Source of the DNA: Afipia clevelandensis ATCC 49720
GTDB lineage: Bacteria > Pseudomonadota > Alphaproteobacteria > Rhizobiales > Xanthobacteraceae
Reading direction: 5' to 3'
Length of the DNA: 64,000 nt
NCBI RefSeq assembly: GCF_000336555.1
Contig: NZ_KB375281.1
Coordinates: 1,723,578-1,787,577, forward strand
Shown here: positions 24,675-33,182 of the stretch, piece by piece
How the letters are laid out: each line of letters begins with the position of its first letter
How positions within the stretch are numbered: the first letter of the stretch is position 1
The notes under the pieces: generated by a model
Database searches by the model: none
What the model was told of the DNA's origin: nothing
The model's input: only the letters and a program-made list of their open reading frames with translations
Made by a program: the position numbers and the translations under genes

Positions 24675-26327
24675 CTAGCCCAGATTCAACTCCTTGAAGA
24701 AGTCGTTGCCCTTGTCATCCATGATGATGAAGGCCGGGAAGTTCTCGACCTCGATGCGCCAGATCGCTTCCATGCCGAGTTCGGGATATTCCACCACCTC
24801 GACCTTCTTGATGCAGTGCTCGGCCAGGTTCGCCGCCGAACCGCCGATCGAGCCGAGATAGAACCCGCCGTACTTCTTGCACGCATCGCGCACCGCCGCC
24901 GAGCGGTTACCCTTCGCCAGCATCACCATCGAGCCGCCCGCCGCCTGGAACTGGTCGACGAACGAATCCATGCGTCCCGCCGTAGTCGGGCCGAACGAGC
25001 CGGAGGCGTAACCTTCCGGTGTCTTGGCGGGGCCTGCGTAATAGATCGGATGGTTCTTGAAATAACCCGGCAGCGGCTCCCCCTCCCCCAGCCGCTCGCG
25101 CAGCTTCGCGTGCGCGGAGTCGCGCGCCACGATCATGGTGCCGGTGAGCGACAGCCGGGTCTTGATCGGGTTCTTCGACAGCGTGGCGAGAATGTCCTTC
25201 ATCGGCTGGTTGAGGTCGATCTCCACGACCTCGCTGCCGAGCTTGGTTTCGACTTCCGGCAGATACTTCGCCGGATTGTGCTCCAGCTCTTCCAGAAACA
25301 CGCCATCCTTCGTGATCTTGCCGAGCACCTGACGATCCGCCGAGCATGACACGCCAAGACCGATCGGGAGCGATGCGCCGTGACGCGGCATGCGGATCAC
25401 CCGCACGTCGTGGCAGAAATACTTTCCGCCGAACTGCGCGCCGACGCCGAGGCTCTGCGTCATCTTCAGGATTTCCTGCTCCATCTCCAGATCGCGGAAG
25501 GCGTTGCCGTCCGGCGAGCCTTGCGTCGGCAGTTCATCGAGATAGCGCGCGGAAGCGAGCTTCACCGTCTTCATGCACAGTTCGGCGGAGGTGCCGCCGA
25601 TGACGATGGCAAGATGATACGGCGGGCACGCGGCGGTGCCGAGCGTCAGCACCTTCTCTTTCAGGAACGCCAGCAGCCGGTCGCGCGTCAGCAGCGACGG
25701 CGTGCCCTGAAACAGGAAGCTCTTGTTGGCCGAGCCGCCGCCCTTGGCCATGAACATGAACTTGTAGGCATCATCGCCTTCCGCATAGATCTCGGTCTGC
25801 GCCGGCATGTTGTTTGCGGTGTTCTTCTCCTCGAACATCGAGAGCGGCGCCACCTGCGAGTAACGCAGGTTGCGGCGGAGATAAGCGTCGCGCGCGCCTT
25901 CGCTCAGGGCCGCCTCGTCGTCGCCGTCGGTGATCACCCGCGCGCCTTTCTTGCCCATGATGATCGCGGTGCCGGTGTCCTGGCACATCGGCAGCACGCC
26001 GCCGGAGGCGATGTTGGCGTTCTTCAGCGCATCGAGCGCGACGAACTTGTCGTTGTCGCTGGCCTCGGTGTCGTCGAGGATGTTGCGAAGCTGCTGCAGG
26101 TGGCCCGGCCGCAGATAGTGATTGATGTCGCCGAAGGCGGCTTCGGAGAGCGCGCGCAGCGCCTCGCGCGTCACCACCAGCATTTCCTTGCCCATCACCG
26201 TCTCGACCCGGACACCGTCGCTGCTGATCTTGCGATACGGCGTCTTGTCCTTGCCCAGCGGAAACAGCGGGGTGTGCTTGTAGGGCGGAACGGCCTTGGG
26301 CGACGGGATAGCGGTCGGAGCGTTCAT
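24675..26327 (-). CDS. fumA: Fumarate hydratase, class I (iron-sulfur)
   Basis: 550 residues. Oxygen-labile [4Fe-4S] TCA-cycle enzyme interconverting fumarate and malate. Alpha domain: [11 protein letters not shown] carries one cluster cysteine, with others in [10 protein letters not shown] and [10 protein letters not shown]. The C-terminal beta domain ([49 protein letters not shown]) is fused, as in E. coli FumA/B. No accessory genes adjacent. A fragment of its C-terminus is duplicated at 23315-23395. Confidence 0.95.
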   Translation of the reverse strand: MNAPTAIPSPKAVPPYKHTPLFPLGKDKTPYRKISSDGVRVETVMGKEMLVVTREALRALSEAAFGDINHYLRPGHLQQLRNILDDTEASDNDKFVALDALKNANIASGGVLPMCQDTGTAIIMGKKGARVITDGDDEAALSEGARDAYLRRNLRYSQVAPLSMFEEKNTANNMPAQTEIYAEGDDAYKFMFMAKGGGSANKSFLFQGTPSLLTRDRLLAFLKEKVLTLGTAACPPYHLAIVIGGTSAELCMKTVKLASARYLDELPTQGSPDGNAFRDLEMEQEILKMTQSLGVGAQFGGKYFCHDVRVIRMPRHGASLPIGLGVSCSADRQVLGKITKDGVFLEELEHNPAKYLPEVETKLGSEVVEIDLNQPMKDILATLSKNPIKTRLSLTGTMIVARDSAHAKLRERLGEGEPLPGYFKNHPIYYAGPAKTPEGYASGSFGPTTAGRMDSFVDQFQAAGGSMVMLAKGNRSAAVRDACKKYGGFYLGSIGGSAANLAEHCIKKVEVVEYPELGMEAIWRIEVENFPAFIIMDDKGNDFFKELNLG

Positions 26328-26536
26328 AGCGGGTCTCGCGGTTGGAAAGGCAAAAAGCGCTGGATTTTCAACGATCCGGCTCTGGCCTTGTCAGAGTTTG
26401 AACCGTTCTAATCGCTTTTCCGACAAAGGGAAGATGGCCAAAAGCCGATCCGCCTTTTGCAGGGCGGCTGTGCGCGGGCCGCGGACGCGCTAGGTTGCGG
26501 CCTTTCACAATAGATTTCGTTCAGGACGTTTCAGAC

Positions 26537-27067
26537 ATGACCCCCGCCACGCCGGTGATTGCCGAAGACGCTGCGCCCGCGCCCGCCCCGCGCATGCTCG
26601 GCCTGCGCACCGTTCTCATTATTCTGGCTCTGATCGAGGCCGGGCTCGGCCTCTCCGACGCGCCTGTGCTGTTCGGCGATATGTCGCATATCGGCTCCGG
26701 CATCGGGGCCGGCCTGATCAAGGCCCACCTCGCCGCCCATCCCGTGCTGGCGATTGCCGCCATCGTGTTCGCGGCCATGGGCCGTGTGCGGCATGCGATC
26801 ATCGCGCTCGGCACCATTATCATCATGACATGGCTGAACGACATGCCGTCGGTGGTCGCGCACGGGCTCGAATTCAAGAGCGCGTTCGGCGCGGTGGAAA
26901 CCACCGCAAGGATCATCGCCTTCCCGCTGATCGCCGCCTGCGCCATCGCCTATGCTGCGCATAACGAACATCTTGGCCGCGCAACCTTCCTGGTCGCCGT
27001 CCCCACGCTGTTCAATGTGGTCCTGATCGTGGGATTTGCCGTGAGCGTGACGATCTACGGGTTTTAG
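26537..27067 (+). CDS. Multi-helix membrane protein, hypothetical
   Basis: 176 residues from MTPATPVIAEDA (alternative ATG at 26495). A proline/alanine-rich N-terminus, then four to five membrane segments (VLIILALIEAGLGL, AAHPVLAIAAIVFAAMG, IIALGTIIIMTWL, IIAFPLIAACAIAYAA, FNVVLIVGFAVSVTIYGF). No family recognised. Confidence 0.66.
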   Translation: MTPATPVIAEDAAPAPAPRMLGLRTVLIILALIEAGLGLSDAPVLFGDMSHIGSGIGAGLIKAHLAAHPVLAIAAIVFAAMGRVRHAIIALGTIIIMTWLNDMPSVVAHGLEFKSAFGAVETTARIIAFPLIAACAIAYAAHNEHLGRATFLVAVPTLFNVVLIVGFAVSVTIYGF

Positions 27068-27073
27068 CCGTCA

Positions 27074-28324
27074 TCAATCCCGCAGCCACGCCGCGGCGTC
27101 GCGCAACCGCTGCCTGTCGTGCTCATGGGCGAGTTGAGCCTCGCCGCGTTCAAAGGCTTCCACCGCCTGACGCCGCGCCGCCGCCCGCAGACCCGGTGAA
27201 TTCATCGCTGCGACGCTGCGCAGCGCCTTCTGCAAGCGGATGCAGACCTCGACCAGCGATGCGCCATCGCGCCCCACCGGCGTGAACACATCCTGCACCA
27301 GTTCCTGCGCGGTCAGCGGCGGCACATACACGCCCGGAAACTCCACTTCATCGCCCTCGTCCGTCTCATCGGGCAGCGACCATTCATGCAGCACGCGCAC
27401 CGCGGTGCCGATCACGTCGATGGCGGTGCCCGGATCGTTGACCGCAGGCGACAGCGCCCGCGAGGCGATCTCAGCCAGCACGATCAATCCGAAACGCGGG
27501 TCCTGATCGAACGAGCGTCCATCGCCGACATTGAACGCCTTGCGCACCCGCTCCGCTGTGTCCTCGTCCGGCTGTTTGGAGAGCGAGGCCAGCGGCCGGT
27601 CCGGCGTGGCGAACCCGCCGGGCAGCAGATGCACATGCACCTCGCAATCCTGCGCCTTCGCGATGGCGGACAGCGTGCCCATGTCGATCCGGTCGACATA
27701 ACCGATCCGCGACGCCGCCACCGGCTGTAGGCCGGCAGGGACTTTCACGGCAGGATGCCCGCCGAGATAAGGCCGCTTGCGCCGCGCGCGGACCGCCGCC
27801 GTCGTCACCCGCTCGACCTGATCGACCGTCTCGCCGACCCGGCCGAGTTTCGACAGGCGGTCGATCCAGCGCAGCAGGGTGAGGATGATCACCGCGATCA
27901 CCACCAGTGTCACAACGAACAGCACGAAGCGCCCGCTCGGCCCATAAAGCCCGGTGGAGAGCGCGATGATGCTGACCAGGCTGAAGACGAACGTCCCGAT
28001 AAAGGTCGCCAGCGCCCGCTGCGCGGTGCGGTCCTCGACCAGAAGCTGGGTCGCGCGCGGCGTTGCGCCGCTGCCCGCCGACGCGAAGGCCTGAACCATC
28101 GTGGCAATGGAAAATGTCGTCACCGCCAGCATGCTGGAGGCGAGGATGCCGAGAATGCGGTCCACCGCATCCGCGCCGATCTTGCTGGGAACGTCCATCG
28201 GAATCAAAGGATCGAGCACCAGCGCACTGAGCGCGGTGACGATTCCGACAAGGCTGTAGACGGCGACGGTGAACCAGAGTTGCCGGGTGGCGTCGCGCAG
28301 CCGCCATATCCACCGCGTCAGCAT
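27074..28324 (-). CDS. DUF2254-family membrane protein
   Basis: 416 residues from MLTRWIWRLRDATRQLW (AAGGA upstream; the frame extends to 28480 but overlaps the next gene). Four membrane helices in the first 150 residues, with the DUF2254 pattern SSMLAVTTFSIATMVQAFASAGSGATPRATQLL, then a large soluble domain (VHVHLLPGGFATPDRPLA, DPRFGLIVLAEIASRALSPAVNDPGTA). Function unknown. Transcribed away from the exported protein gene at 28472. Confidence 0.88.
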   Translation of the reverse strand: MLTRWIWRLRDATRQLWFTVAVYSLVGIVTALSALVLDPLIPMDVPSKIGADAVDRILGILASSMLAVTTFSIATMVQAFASAGSGATPRATQLLVEDRTAQRALATFIGTFVFSLVSIIALSTGLYGPSGRFVLFVVTLVVIAVIILTLLRWIDRLSKLGRVGETVDQVERVTTAAVRARRKRPYLGGHPAVKVPAGLQPVAASRIGYVDRIDMGTLSAIAKAQDCEVHVHLLPGGFATPDRPLASLSKQPDEDTAERVRKAFNVGDGRSFDQDPRFGLIVLAEIASRALSPAVNDPGTAIDVIGTAVRVLHEWSLPDETDEGDEVEFPGVYVPPLTAQELVQDVFTPVGRDGASLVEVCIRLQKALRSVAAMNSPGLRAAARRQAVEAFERGEAQLAHEHDRQRLRDAAAWLRD

Positions 28325-28471
28325 GTCGAATCCTTCCCCTCGCCCCTTTGGCTGCGCGACGACAACGCACAAATCCCCGAATTGTGCCGCGGGCCATGCC
28401 TTAGCCATGCTCTTAGCCATGCCCTTGCACTTGCCCTTTCCACACGGTTCAATGGCGGCGGGGGTTGAACA

Positions 28472-29008
28472 ATGACACACCGCACTTCGACATACCGCAC
28501 GTCAAACGGCACCTGGCTTTTCAGAACGTCTGTCTTGAAATCCTGCCTGGCCGCCATGGGTTTGGCCTTAAGCTTGACCTTGGGACTGGCCCTGACCGCC
28601 GCCAGCCCGGCCCGCGCCGACCGCTGCGACGATCTCGCCAAGGACCTCGCCCGGCAGATCCCCGATCTCAAGATCGGCAAGACGGTCGCGGGCGTGATCT
28701 ATCTCGAACACCCCGCGGTGACGCAGGCGTCGCTCGGCTGCGCCAGCCGCAACCGCAGCAACGACGTGTTCGCCTCCACCGACAAGAAGAAGCCGACGGA
28801 CGCCTATTACGACTTCATCGGCACGGCAGCGGCGCTGGTGTTCACGATCCCGAAACCGGATGCCGTGCGCGGCGCCAAACGCTGCGTCAGCCGCACCAAC
28901 ATCATCCGCGGCTACAATCTCGATTCACGCTACCGCAAGCTCGACGTCCACTGCACCGTCGCCAAGACCGGCGTGCGCATCACCATGTCGCGCGAGAAGG
29001 GTGTGTGA
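28472..29008 (+). CDS. Hypothetical exported protein
   Basis: 178 residues. A long N-region then a signal-peptide core (AAMGLALSLTLGLALTAASPARA, cut likely after ARA near residue 49). The mature part has four cysteines (DRCDDL, LGCASR, KRCVSR, VHCTV), so disulfides are likely. Resembles conserved periplasmic proteins of unknown role in this lineage. A later Met at residue 29 would leave a more typical signal. Confidence 0.7.
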   Translation: MTHRTSTYRTSNGTWLFRTSVLKSCLAAMGLALSLTLGLALTAASPARADRCDDLAKDLARQIPDLKIGKTVAGVIYLEHPAVTQASLGCASRNRSNDVFASTDKKKPTDAYYDFIGTAAALVFTIPKPDAVRGAKRCVSRTNIIRGYNLDSRYRKLDVHCTVAKTGVRITMSREKGV

Positions 29009-29047
29009 GGATAACCCCGTAGTAGCAGCGAAATTTTGGAGTAGACT

Positions 29048-29413
29048 ATGTTTGGATGGCTGAGGAAACGTCAACTTTTAGAACATCGGAAATTACTGGC
29101 TCAAAACTTTTTGGCATCTTCGCACGGCGGAATGCGCTTCCACTTTACCCATGTAAATGATGTCGCCACGATAGAAAAATTGTCCTCAATGGAAGAAAAC
29201 GCTCGGCGCATCGCCATAGAATTCGAGGAAACGGGGTCGATATCACAAGCCTACGTAAAATCAATGCTTGAGATGAATTTAGAACTCCGAAGAATATTCG
29301 ATGTGTACAGTTCAAATTCTGGAGAAGCAAAAGTACGAGCCGCAATGGGACAACCCGCCTTACGGCCTGATTTTGACAAAAGTTTCCGACCGCATTTGGC
29401 ATGGGACTCGTAA
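29048..29413 (+). CDS. Hypothetical protein of atypical base composition
   Basis: 121 residues, GGAG 8 bases upstream. Much richer in A and T than its neighbours, suggesting recent acquisition. Helical and charged (RKRQLLEHRKLLAQNFLAS, SMEENARRIAIEFEETGSISQAYVKSMLEMNLELRRI). No family recognised. Confidence 0.6.
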   Translation: MFGWLRKRQLLEHRKLLAQNFLASSHGGMRFHFTHVNDVATIEKLSSMEENARRIAIEFEETGSISQAYVKSMLEMNLELRRIFDVYSSNSGEAKVRAAMGQPALRPDFDKSFRPHLAWDS

Positions 29414-29499
29414 GAAGCTTCCATAGCCGGATAAACCGTAGCGCAATCCGGAATTGAACGCATAATACTCGCGCCGTGCCCGCACAGATATCTCCACCC

Positions 29500-29544
29500 G
29501 TCATTCCGGGATGCGCCTCTTGGCGCAGGCCCGGAATCCATGAC
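29500..29544. repeat. REP-like palindrome left of GIY-YIG gene
   Basis: GTCATTCCGGGATGCGCC ... GCCCGGAATCCATGAC. The copy at 29836-29882 has the same ends in opposite orientation, so the pair brackets the nuclease gene. Confidence 0.75.
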
Positions 29545-29831
29545 TAGCTTGCTATCCCGGGATAGAGATCGATCCATTCGCGATTGCTTTCTTCAATCAG
29601 CCGAATCTTCCAGACTCGCCGCCATTTTTTAAACTCCTTCTCGCGGGTGATCGCAGTCAGAGCGTCGTCATAGGTTTCAAACCAGACCAGTTTGTCCACG
29701 CCGTATCGCGTTGTAAAACCATCAACTGCCTTGGTCCGATGTTCGTATCCGCGCCGCACGATGTCGTTCGTCACGCCGAGATAGAGCGTGCCGTTCTTTT
29801 TGCTCGCGAGCATGTAGACGTAGTAGGCCAT
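29544..29831 (-). CDS. GIY-YIG nuclease-family protein
   Basis: 95 residues. YYVYMLASKKNGTLYLGVTNDIVRRGYEHR is the GIY-YIG motif (here YVY...YLG) followed by the catalytic arginine region. The conserved glutamate is probably in AITREKEFKKW. Belongs to the small UPF0213-like stand-alone nucleases. Flanked closely by inverted REP-like palindromes, whose left copy touches its stop codon. Confidence 0.9.
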   Translation of the reverse strand: MAYYVYMLASKKNGTLYLGVTNDIVRRGYEHRTKAVDGFTTRYGVDKLVWFETYDDALTAITREKEFKKWRRVWKIRLIEESNREWIDLYPGIAS

Positions 29832-29835
29832 CGTG

Positions 29836-29882
29836 ACCGTGGATTCCGGGCTCGCGCGAAGTCGCGCGCCCCGGAATGACGG
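29836..29882. repeat. REP-like palindrome right of GIY-YIG gene
   Basis: GTGGATTCCGGGCTCGCGCG ... CGCGCCCCGGAATGAC. Inverted counterpart of 29500-29544, starting 4 bases beyond the start codon of the nuclease gene. Confidence 0.75.
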
Positions 29883-29934
29883 GCTTTGACTGCATCCACC
29901 TTCTCATAAACGGATAGATGTCGCAGCACCGCGC

Positions 29935-29966
29935 TTGACATCTGTCCTGATCTAGGAATATATTCC
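29935..29966 (+). promoter_or_regulatory. Strong sigma70-like promoter with overlapping palindrome
   Basis: TTGACA (29935-29940), 18 bases, TATATT (29959-29964): nearly consensus. The -10 lies inside the perfect palindrome GGAATATATTCC (29955-29966), a likely repressor or activator site. No coding gene follows. Confidence 0.75.
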
Positions 29967-29970
29967 ATAT

Positions 29971-30100
29971 GTCCCGCCCCACGATGAGGGGCGTGTCGCG
30001 ATCGTCACGATGCGCGGGGCGGGATGCGGTGGCCGCGTGCGGTGTTCGATGCGCGAGCCGGATGAACGGGCGCACTCTTGAAAAAGAGCGGCGCTTTTTT
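29971..30100 (+). ncRNA. Candidate small RNA (about 125-130 nt)
   Basis: Starts about 7 bases after a near-consensus -10 and ends at a textbook terminator at 30070-30100. TCCCGCCCC (29972-29980) pairs with GGGGCGGGA (30016-30024). The enclosed part contains ATCGTCACGAT, which can fold on itself. No open frame with a ribosome site fits. The unit promoter-stem-terminator is complete. Similar sequence is, to my recollection, dispersed in Bradyrhizobium relatives, but its role is unknown to me. Confidence 0.62.
30070..30100 (+). terminator. Rho-independent terminator of the sRNA candidate
   Basis: GCGC-A-CTCTT, loop GAAA, AAGAG-CG-GCGC, then TTTTTT. The GNRA loop and T run are typical. Confidence 0.82.
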
Positions 30101-30110
30101 ATTCGGCCCG

Positions 30111-30405
30111 GGCTGACGACCACATTGTTCGCGGACGGCCCAGGACGCGATATCCCGGTGCCTCGCCTGGCACCATGGGGCAGCGCCAAGGCTCTTGCCT
30201 CGTACAGAGGGCGAGCGGCGGCGCGTCAGTCCCCTGCAGCGATGATCACCTCAGGGTCGGTCGTCGGGGGTTTTCGCGCAGCAAGCCGTTAAAACCATTG
30301 CGTGCGGAACGCCGGGTGAAGCGGCGTGACCGTGGTGACTACGCTCGTGTGCTTTTCACTTTTGCACACGAGGCTGCGGATGCGTTCGCGCATCCGGCGT
30401 TCCGC
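30111..30405 (+). other. Further RNA-like structured noncoding block
   Basis: Nested complementary arms without a gene: GACGACC (30115-30121) with GGTCGTC (30259-30265), CTCGCC (30162-30167) with GGCGAG (30210-30215), GCGGAACGCCGG (30304-30315) with CCGGCGTTCCGC (30394-30405), CTCGTGTGC (30344-30352) with GCACACGAG (30364-30372), GGATGCG (30378-30384) with CGCATCC (30389-30395) around a TTCG loop. The last group forms a possible three-way junction. Could be one or two further RNAs or a decayed repeat. Confidence 0.5.
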
Positions 30406-30542
30406 GCGCCCTCATTCGGGCGAAGCGCTGAAAGAGCTTCGGGCGCCCCCGCGCCGTCATAACAACAGGGGCGATGGCGCGTGGCTCTTTGAAAATTAAA
30501 TCTGGATGCGGAGGTTGCGCACCCTGCGTCAAATAGGCCCTC

Positions 30543-30664
30543 GTCATGGCCGGGCTTCGTCCCGGCCATCCACGTCTTCTCGACCTTCATCGACAAAAGA
30601 CGTAGATGCCCAGCACAAAAGGGCGTTCACGCCCGTCTTCGACGGGCTATGTCCGGGCATGACG
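30543..30664. repeat. REP-like palindromes
   Basis: GTCATGGCCGGGCTTCGTCC with CCGGCCATCC (30543-30571), then a looser GATGCCC ... GGGCATGAC unit ending near 30664. Same style as 23251-23289. Confidence 0.6.
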
Positions 30665-30702
30665 AACCGTAAATCGTGCACGATCGTTCGACACACTCAG
30701 CC

Positions 30703-30828
30703 GTCGTCCCCGCGCAGGCGGGGACCCATAACCACCGGATGTCGTGACAGTAGCGAAAAAAGTCACCCCGGCATCTCTCTCAACTTGATGACTCAGGGCT
30801 TATGGGTCCCCGCCTGCGCGGGGACGAC
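30703..30828. repeat. Palindromic intergenic repeat, copy 3
   Basis: GTCGTCCCCGCGCAGGCGGG at the left, CCTGCGCGGGGACGAC at the right, with CATAACCACCGG inside as in copy 2 (14407-14530). The remaining 30829-30992 holds nothing specific. Confidence 0.85.
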
Positions 30829-30992
30829 ACGGAGAGAAAATCGCGGACGCAGCAGAACCTCCCCGCCCGCTTACGTCCGCTTAACCACGCCGCCACCCTT
30901 TTCAAACCGTCACACCGGCGCATGAACCGGATGATAACGTCCCGCGACTAAGACCCATCGCAACAAGAGACGCTCAAGTCGCAGAGGCGGAT

Positions 30993-31232
30993 ATGTTCAG
31001 GGATATTCTGGTGACATCGGACGAGGAAGCGCAGCGTTTGCTCGCCGCGTTCAAGGCGATTCCGAACATGCAGGGCCGCCTGAAGATCGTCGAACTCGCC
31101 GAGCGCATGGCCCGCGAGAAGCGCACTGTGCGGATGAGCACGCACGCAGGTGCACATGCCGGGCTGACGCCTTCTGCGTCACGAAAAGGTGACGCCGCCG
31201 ACCTCAGGAACGCCACACCGCAAGCGCTATAA
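30993..31232 (+). CDS. Small hypothetical protein
   Basis: 79 residues, AGAGGCGG just upstream. Residues 1-45 are a well-formed charged helix pair (DEEAQRLLAAFKAIPNMQGRLKIVELAERMAREK). The rest is A/T/S-rich and probably loose. No family recognised. Confidence 0.5.
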   Translation: MFRDILVTSDEEAQRLLAAFKAIPNMQGRLKIVELAERMAREKRTVRMSTHAGAHAGLTPSASRKGDAADLRNATPQAL

Positions 31233-31278
31233 TCGCAGACCGCGCATCACCCGGTTGATCCGAACAGGAGTGACCGCC

Positions 31279-31695
31279 ATGTGTGATTACAGCCTGCATG
31301 CCGTCGCAAGCCGGCCCGCGAAAGCCGGCGAGACGCTGATCTCCACCAAATTCCCCCTCACCGTGACCCGCGGCTTCTGCGGCGAGGACGAGCCCAACGT
31401 CGCCGTCTGTGTCCTGCCCGGCACCGAACTCGCCTTCGCGCGCGAGGTCGAATATGACGGCGCATTTTTCAGGAAGAAGGTCCGCCATACCGTGGCGCGG
31501 TTCCGCACTGTCGATCTCGACAATCCGAACCGCCATCATGACGCGCTGGAATTTCCGGACGGGCAGCTCATTCTGCTGACGCAGCTCGATCCCGGCCAGC
31601 GGGCCACCGTGCTGCAGCTTCCGGCCGTGCCGTTGAGGCCGCGCACCGGAGCGGACACCGCCGAAGAGGCGCCCTCTCAGGTCGAGATGCGCTGA
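31279..31695 (+). CDS. Conserved hypothetical protein (MCDYSLH type)
   Basis: 138 residues from MCDYSLHAVASRPAKAGE, with CAGGAG 10 bases upstream. The opening MCDYSLH-VASRPAK and PNVAVCVLPGTELAF are typical of a conserved family in Bradyrhizobium relatives. Three cysteines. Probably a small beta-rich soluble protein; function unknown. Confidence 0.8.
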   Translation: MCDYSLHAVASRPAKAGETLISTKFPLTVTRGFCGEDEPNVAVCVLPGTELAFAREVEYDGAFFRKKVRHTVARFRTVDLDNPNRHHDALEFPDGQLILLTQLDPGQRATVLQLPAVPLRPRTGADTAEEAPSQVEMR

Positions 31696-31714
31696 TGACG
31701 GAGTCTGATCGCGT

Positions 31715-32062
31715 TTACGCCGCGACGCAGCTCTTCACATAGACGCGGCGGGCGGAACCGCGCAGCTTCTGGTCGATCGCCTGCTTGAGGCATTCCACGC
31801 GGGCCTGCGCCACGCAAAGCTGCATCTGGTCGCGGGCCTGATGCCGGTTCAGATGCTTCGCCGAAACGCTCTGGCGGCAGCTTTCGCGTCTGCCGATACG
31901 CGCCGTGGAATGCGGCTTGCCGGTGCTCGGAACCGCATAGGCGATCTTCGCGCCCTCGGGCGGCACGGAGGCGACCGCATTCGGCAGCGGGTTCTGGGAG
32001 ATGGCCAGATAAATCGCTCCACCGAGCAGGGCTGCGTAGATGGCGGGGGTGACGATACGCAT
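31715..32062 (-). CDS. Hypothetical exported or membrane-anchored protein
   Basis: 115 residues from MRIVTPAIYAALLGGAIYLA with AGGAGG 6 bases upstream. The N-terminal helix is a signal or anchor. The C-terminal part has four cysteines in helices (RRESCRQSVSA, LCVAQARVECLKQAID, YVKSCVAA), suggesting paired disulfides in the periplasm. No family recognised. Confidence 0.68.
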   Translation of the reverse strand: MRIVTPAIYAALLGGAIYLAISQNPLPNAVASVPPEGAKIAYAVPSTGKPHSTARIGRRESCRQSVSAKHLNRHQARDQMQLCVAQARVECLKQAIDQKLRGSARRVYVKSCVAA

Positions 32063-32274
32063 CGTATCCTCCTGCGTCGGTTTGTGAATGTCTGATGAAC
32101 AGACAGGGCGAATGCGACAGGATTGCGGCAAATCGCCTGATTCGGGAACCCGCCCGCGCGCAACATTGACGCGCGGCGATCAACACGGAACCCGCGACGC
32201 AGTCGTCAATGACATGATACCGCCGGGCAGCGCACGCAGGCGCCAGCGCCCGCGTCCGCTACAGGTGGGAGATA

Positions 32275-32517
32275 TCAGGCCGCTATGGCCGGCTGGTCCG
32301 GAATCGGAACCACAGCAGGCGCATGTTGCGGCACAGGAAGCCCGATCACACCCGGCTTGAGGACGGCCACGGTGACGAACTGATAGTCGCACGCCTTGCA
32401 CGCCCACAGAAACGAAACGCGGTTGCGTTCGCGCTCAAGCCACAGCGGCGAGGCAATCGGCTTGCCGCACTGGGCGCAGGGTTGTTTGTCGAGAAGGAAC
32501 TCAGAGTAATCAGGCAT
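32275..32517 (-). CDS. Small zinc-ribbon protein, hypothetical
   Basis: 80 residues from MPDYSEFLLDKQPC with GGAGG upstream. Two CxxC knuckles (CAQC and CKAC, about 27 residues apart) form a probable zinc ribbon. A proline/valine-rich tail follows. No catalytic part. Confidence 0.72.
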   Translation of the reverse strand: MPDYSEFLLDKQPCAQCGKPIASPLWLERERNRVSFLWACKACDYQFVTVAVLKPGVIGLPVPQHAPAVVPIPDQPAIAA

Positions 32518-32689
32518 GCTACGCACCTCCGAGATGTGCACGAAATAAATCCGCGCGCACCTTCATCGTCAAGCGCATTCGTCGCTGCGCCGCGCAAGGT
32601 GAATGCGTCAGCGCTGCGGACATGTTCTGCGATGAAATAATTCGCGCGGACTTGTGTCAGCCGCATGAAGCGATCACTTGGATGGCGGA

Positions 32690-33100
32690 TCACATGGACG
32701 GCGACACCGCATACTGTTCGTCGGTAACGTGCTCAAGCCAGGTCGCAAAGCTGCCGCTGTCATCGGACTCCTGCATCGCAAGATGAGTCATCAGCGTGTT
32801 CGGTCCCGCCCCGTGCCAGTGTTTTTCTCCCGGCGGAATCCACACCACGTCGCCCGGATGAATTTCCTGCACCGGACCGCCTTCAGTCTGTACCCGCCCG
32901 GTGCCCGCCAGCACATAGAGCGTCTGGCCGACCGGATGGGTATGCCACGCGGTGCGCGCGCCGGGCTCGAAGGTCACGCGCGTCGCGTTGAGCCGCGCCG
33001 GCGCGGGCGTCTCAACCACCGGATCCTGCCAGACCGTGCCGGTGAAATAGGATGCTGGCGCGCGCTTGGTCGGCACCGAGCCGGAAGGCGTGATCTTCAT
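32690..33100 (-). CDS. Cupin-domain protein (quercetinase/mandelonitrile-lyase-like)
   Basis: 136 residues from MKITPSGSVPTKRAPA. Small RmlC-type cupin: WHTHPVGQTLYVLAGTGRV gives motif 1 (two His), and GDVVWIPPGEKHWHGA gives motif 2. The family contains cupins annotated as carboxymuconolactone-linked or hydroxynitrile-lyase-like; the true substrate is unknown. Single gene. Confidence 0.83.
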   Translation of the reverse strand: MKITPSGSVPTKRAPASYFTGTVWQDPVVETPAPARLNATRVTFEPGARTAWHTHPVGQTLYVLAGTGRVQTEGGPVQEIHPGDVVWIPPGEKHWHGAGPNTLMTHLAMQESDDSGSFATWLEHVTDEQYAVSPSM

Positions 33101-33182
33101 GGGATGCTCCGAAGTGATGGACCGCCGGGACCGGCGTCGCGGCACAGTTTACGCAGCAATCCTTTGGCCGGGGAGCTTTATT

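Noticed and set aside
25380-26411. Long open frame antisense to fumarase
   Set aside because: Shadow of fumA; low-complexity arginine/leucine/valine mix and no recognisable domain.
30175-30925. Short open frames in the structured noncoding block
   Set aside because: Composition and repeats point to noncoding; palindromic arms explain the sequence better than coding.
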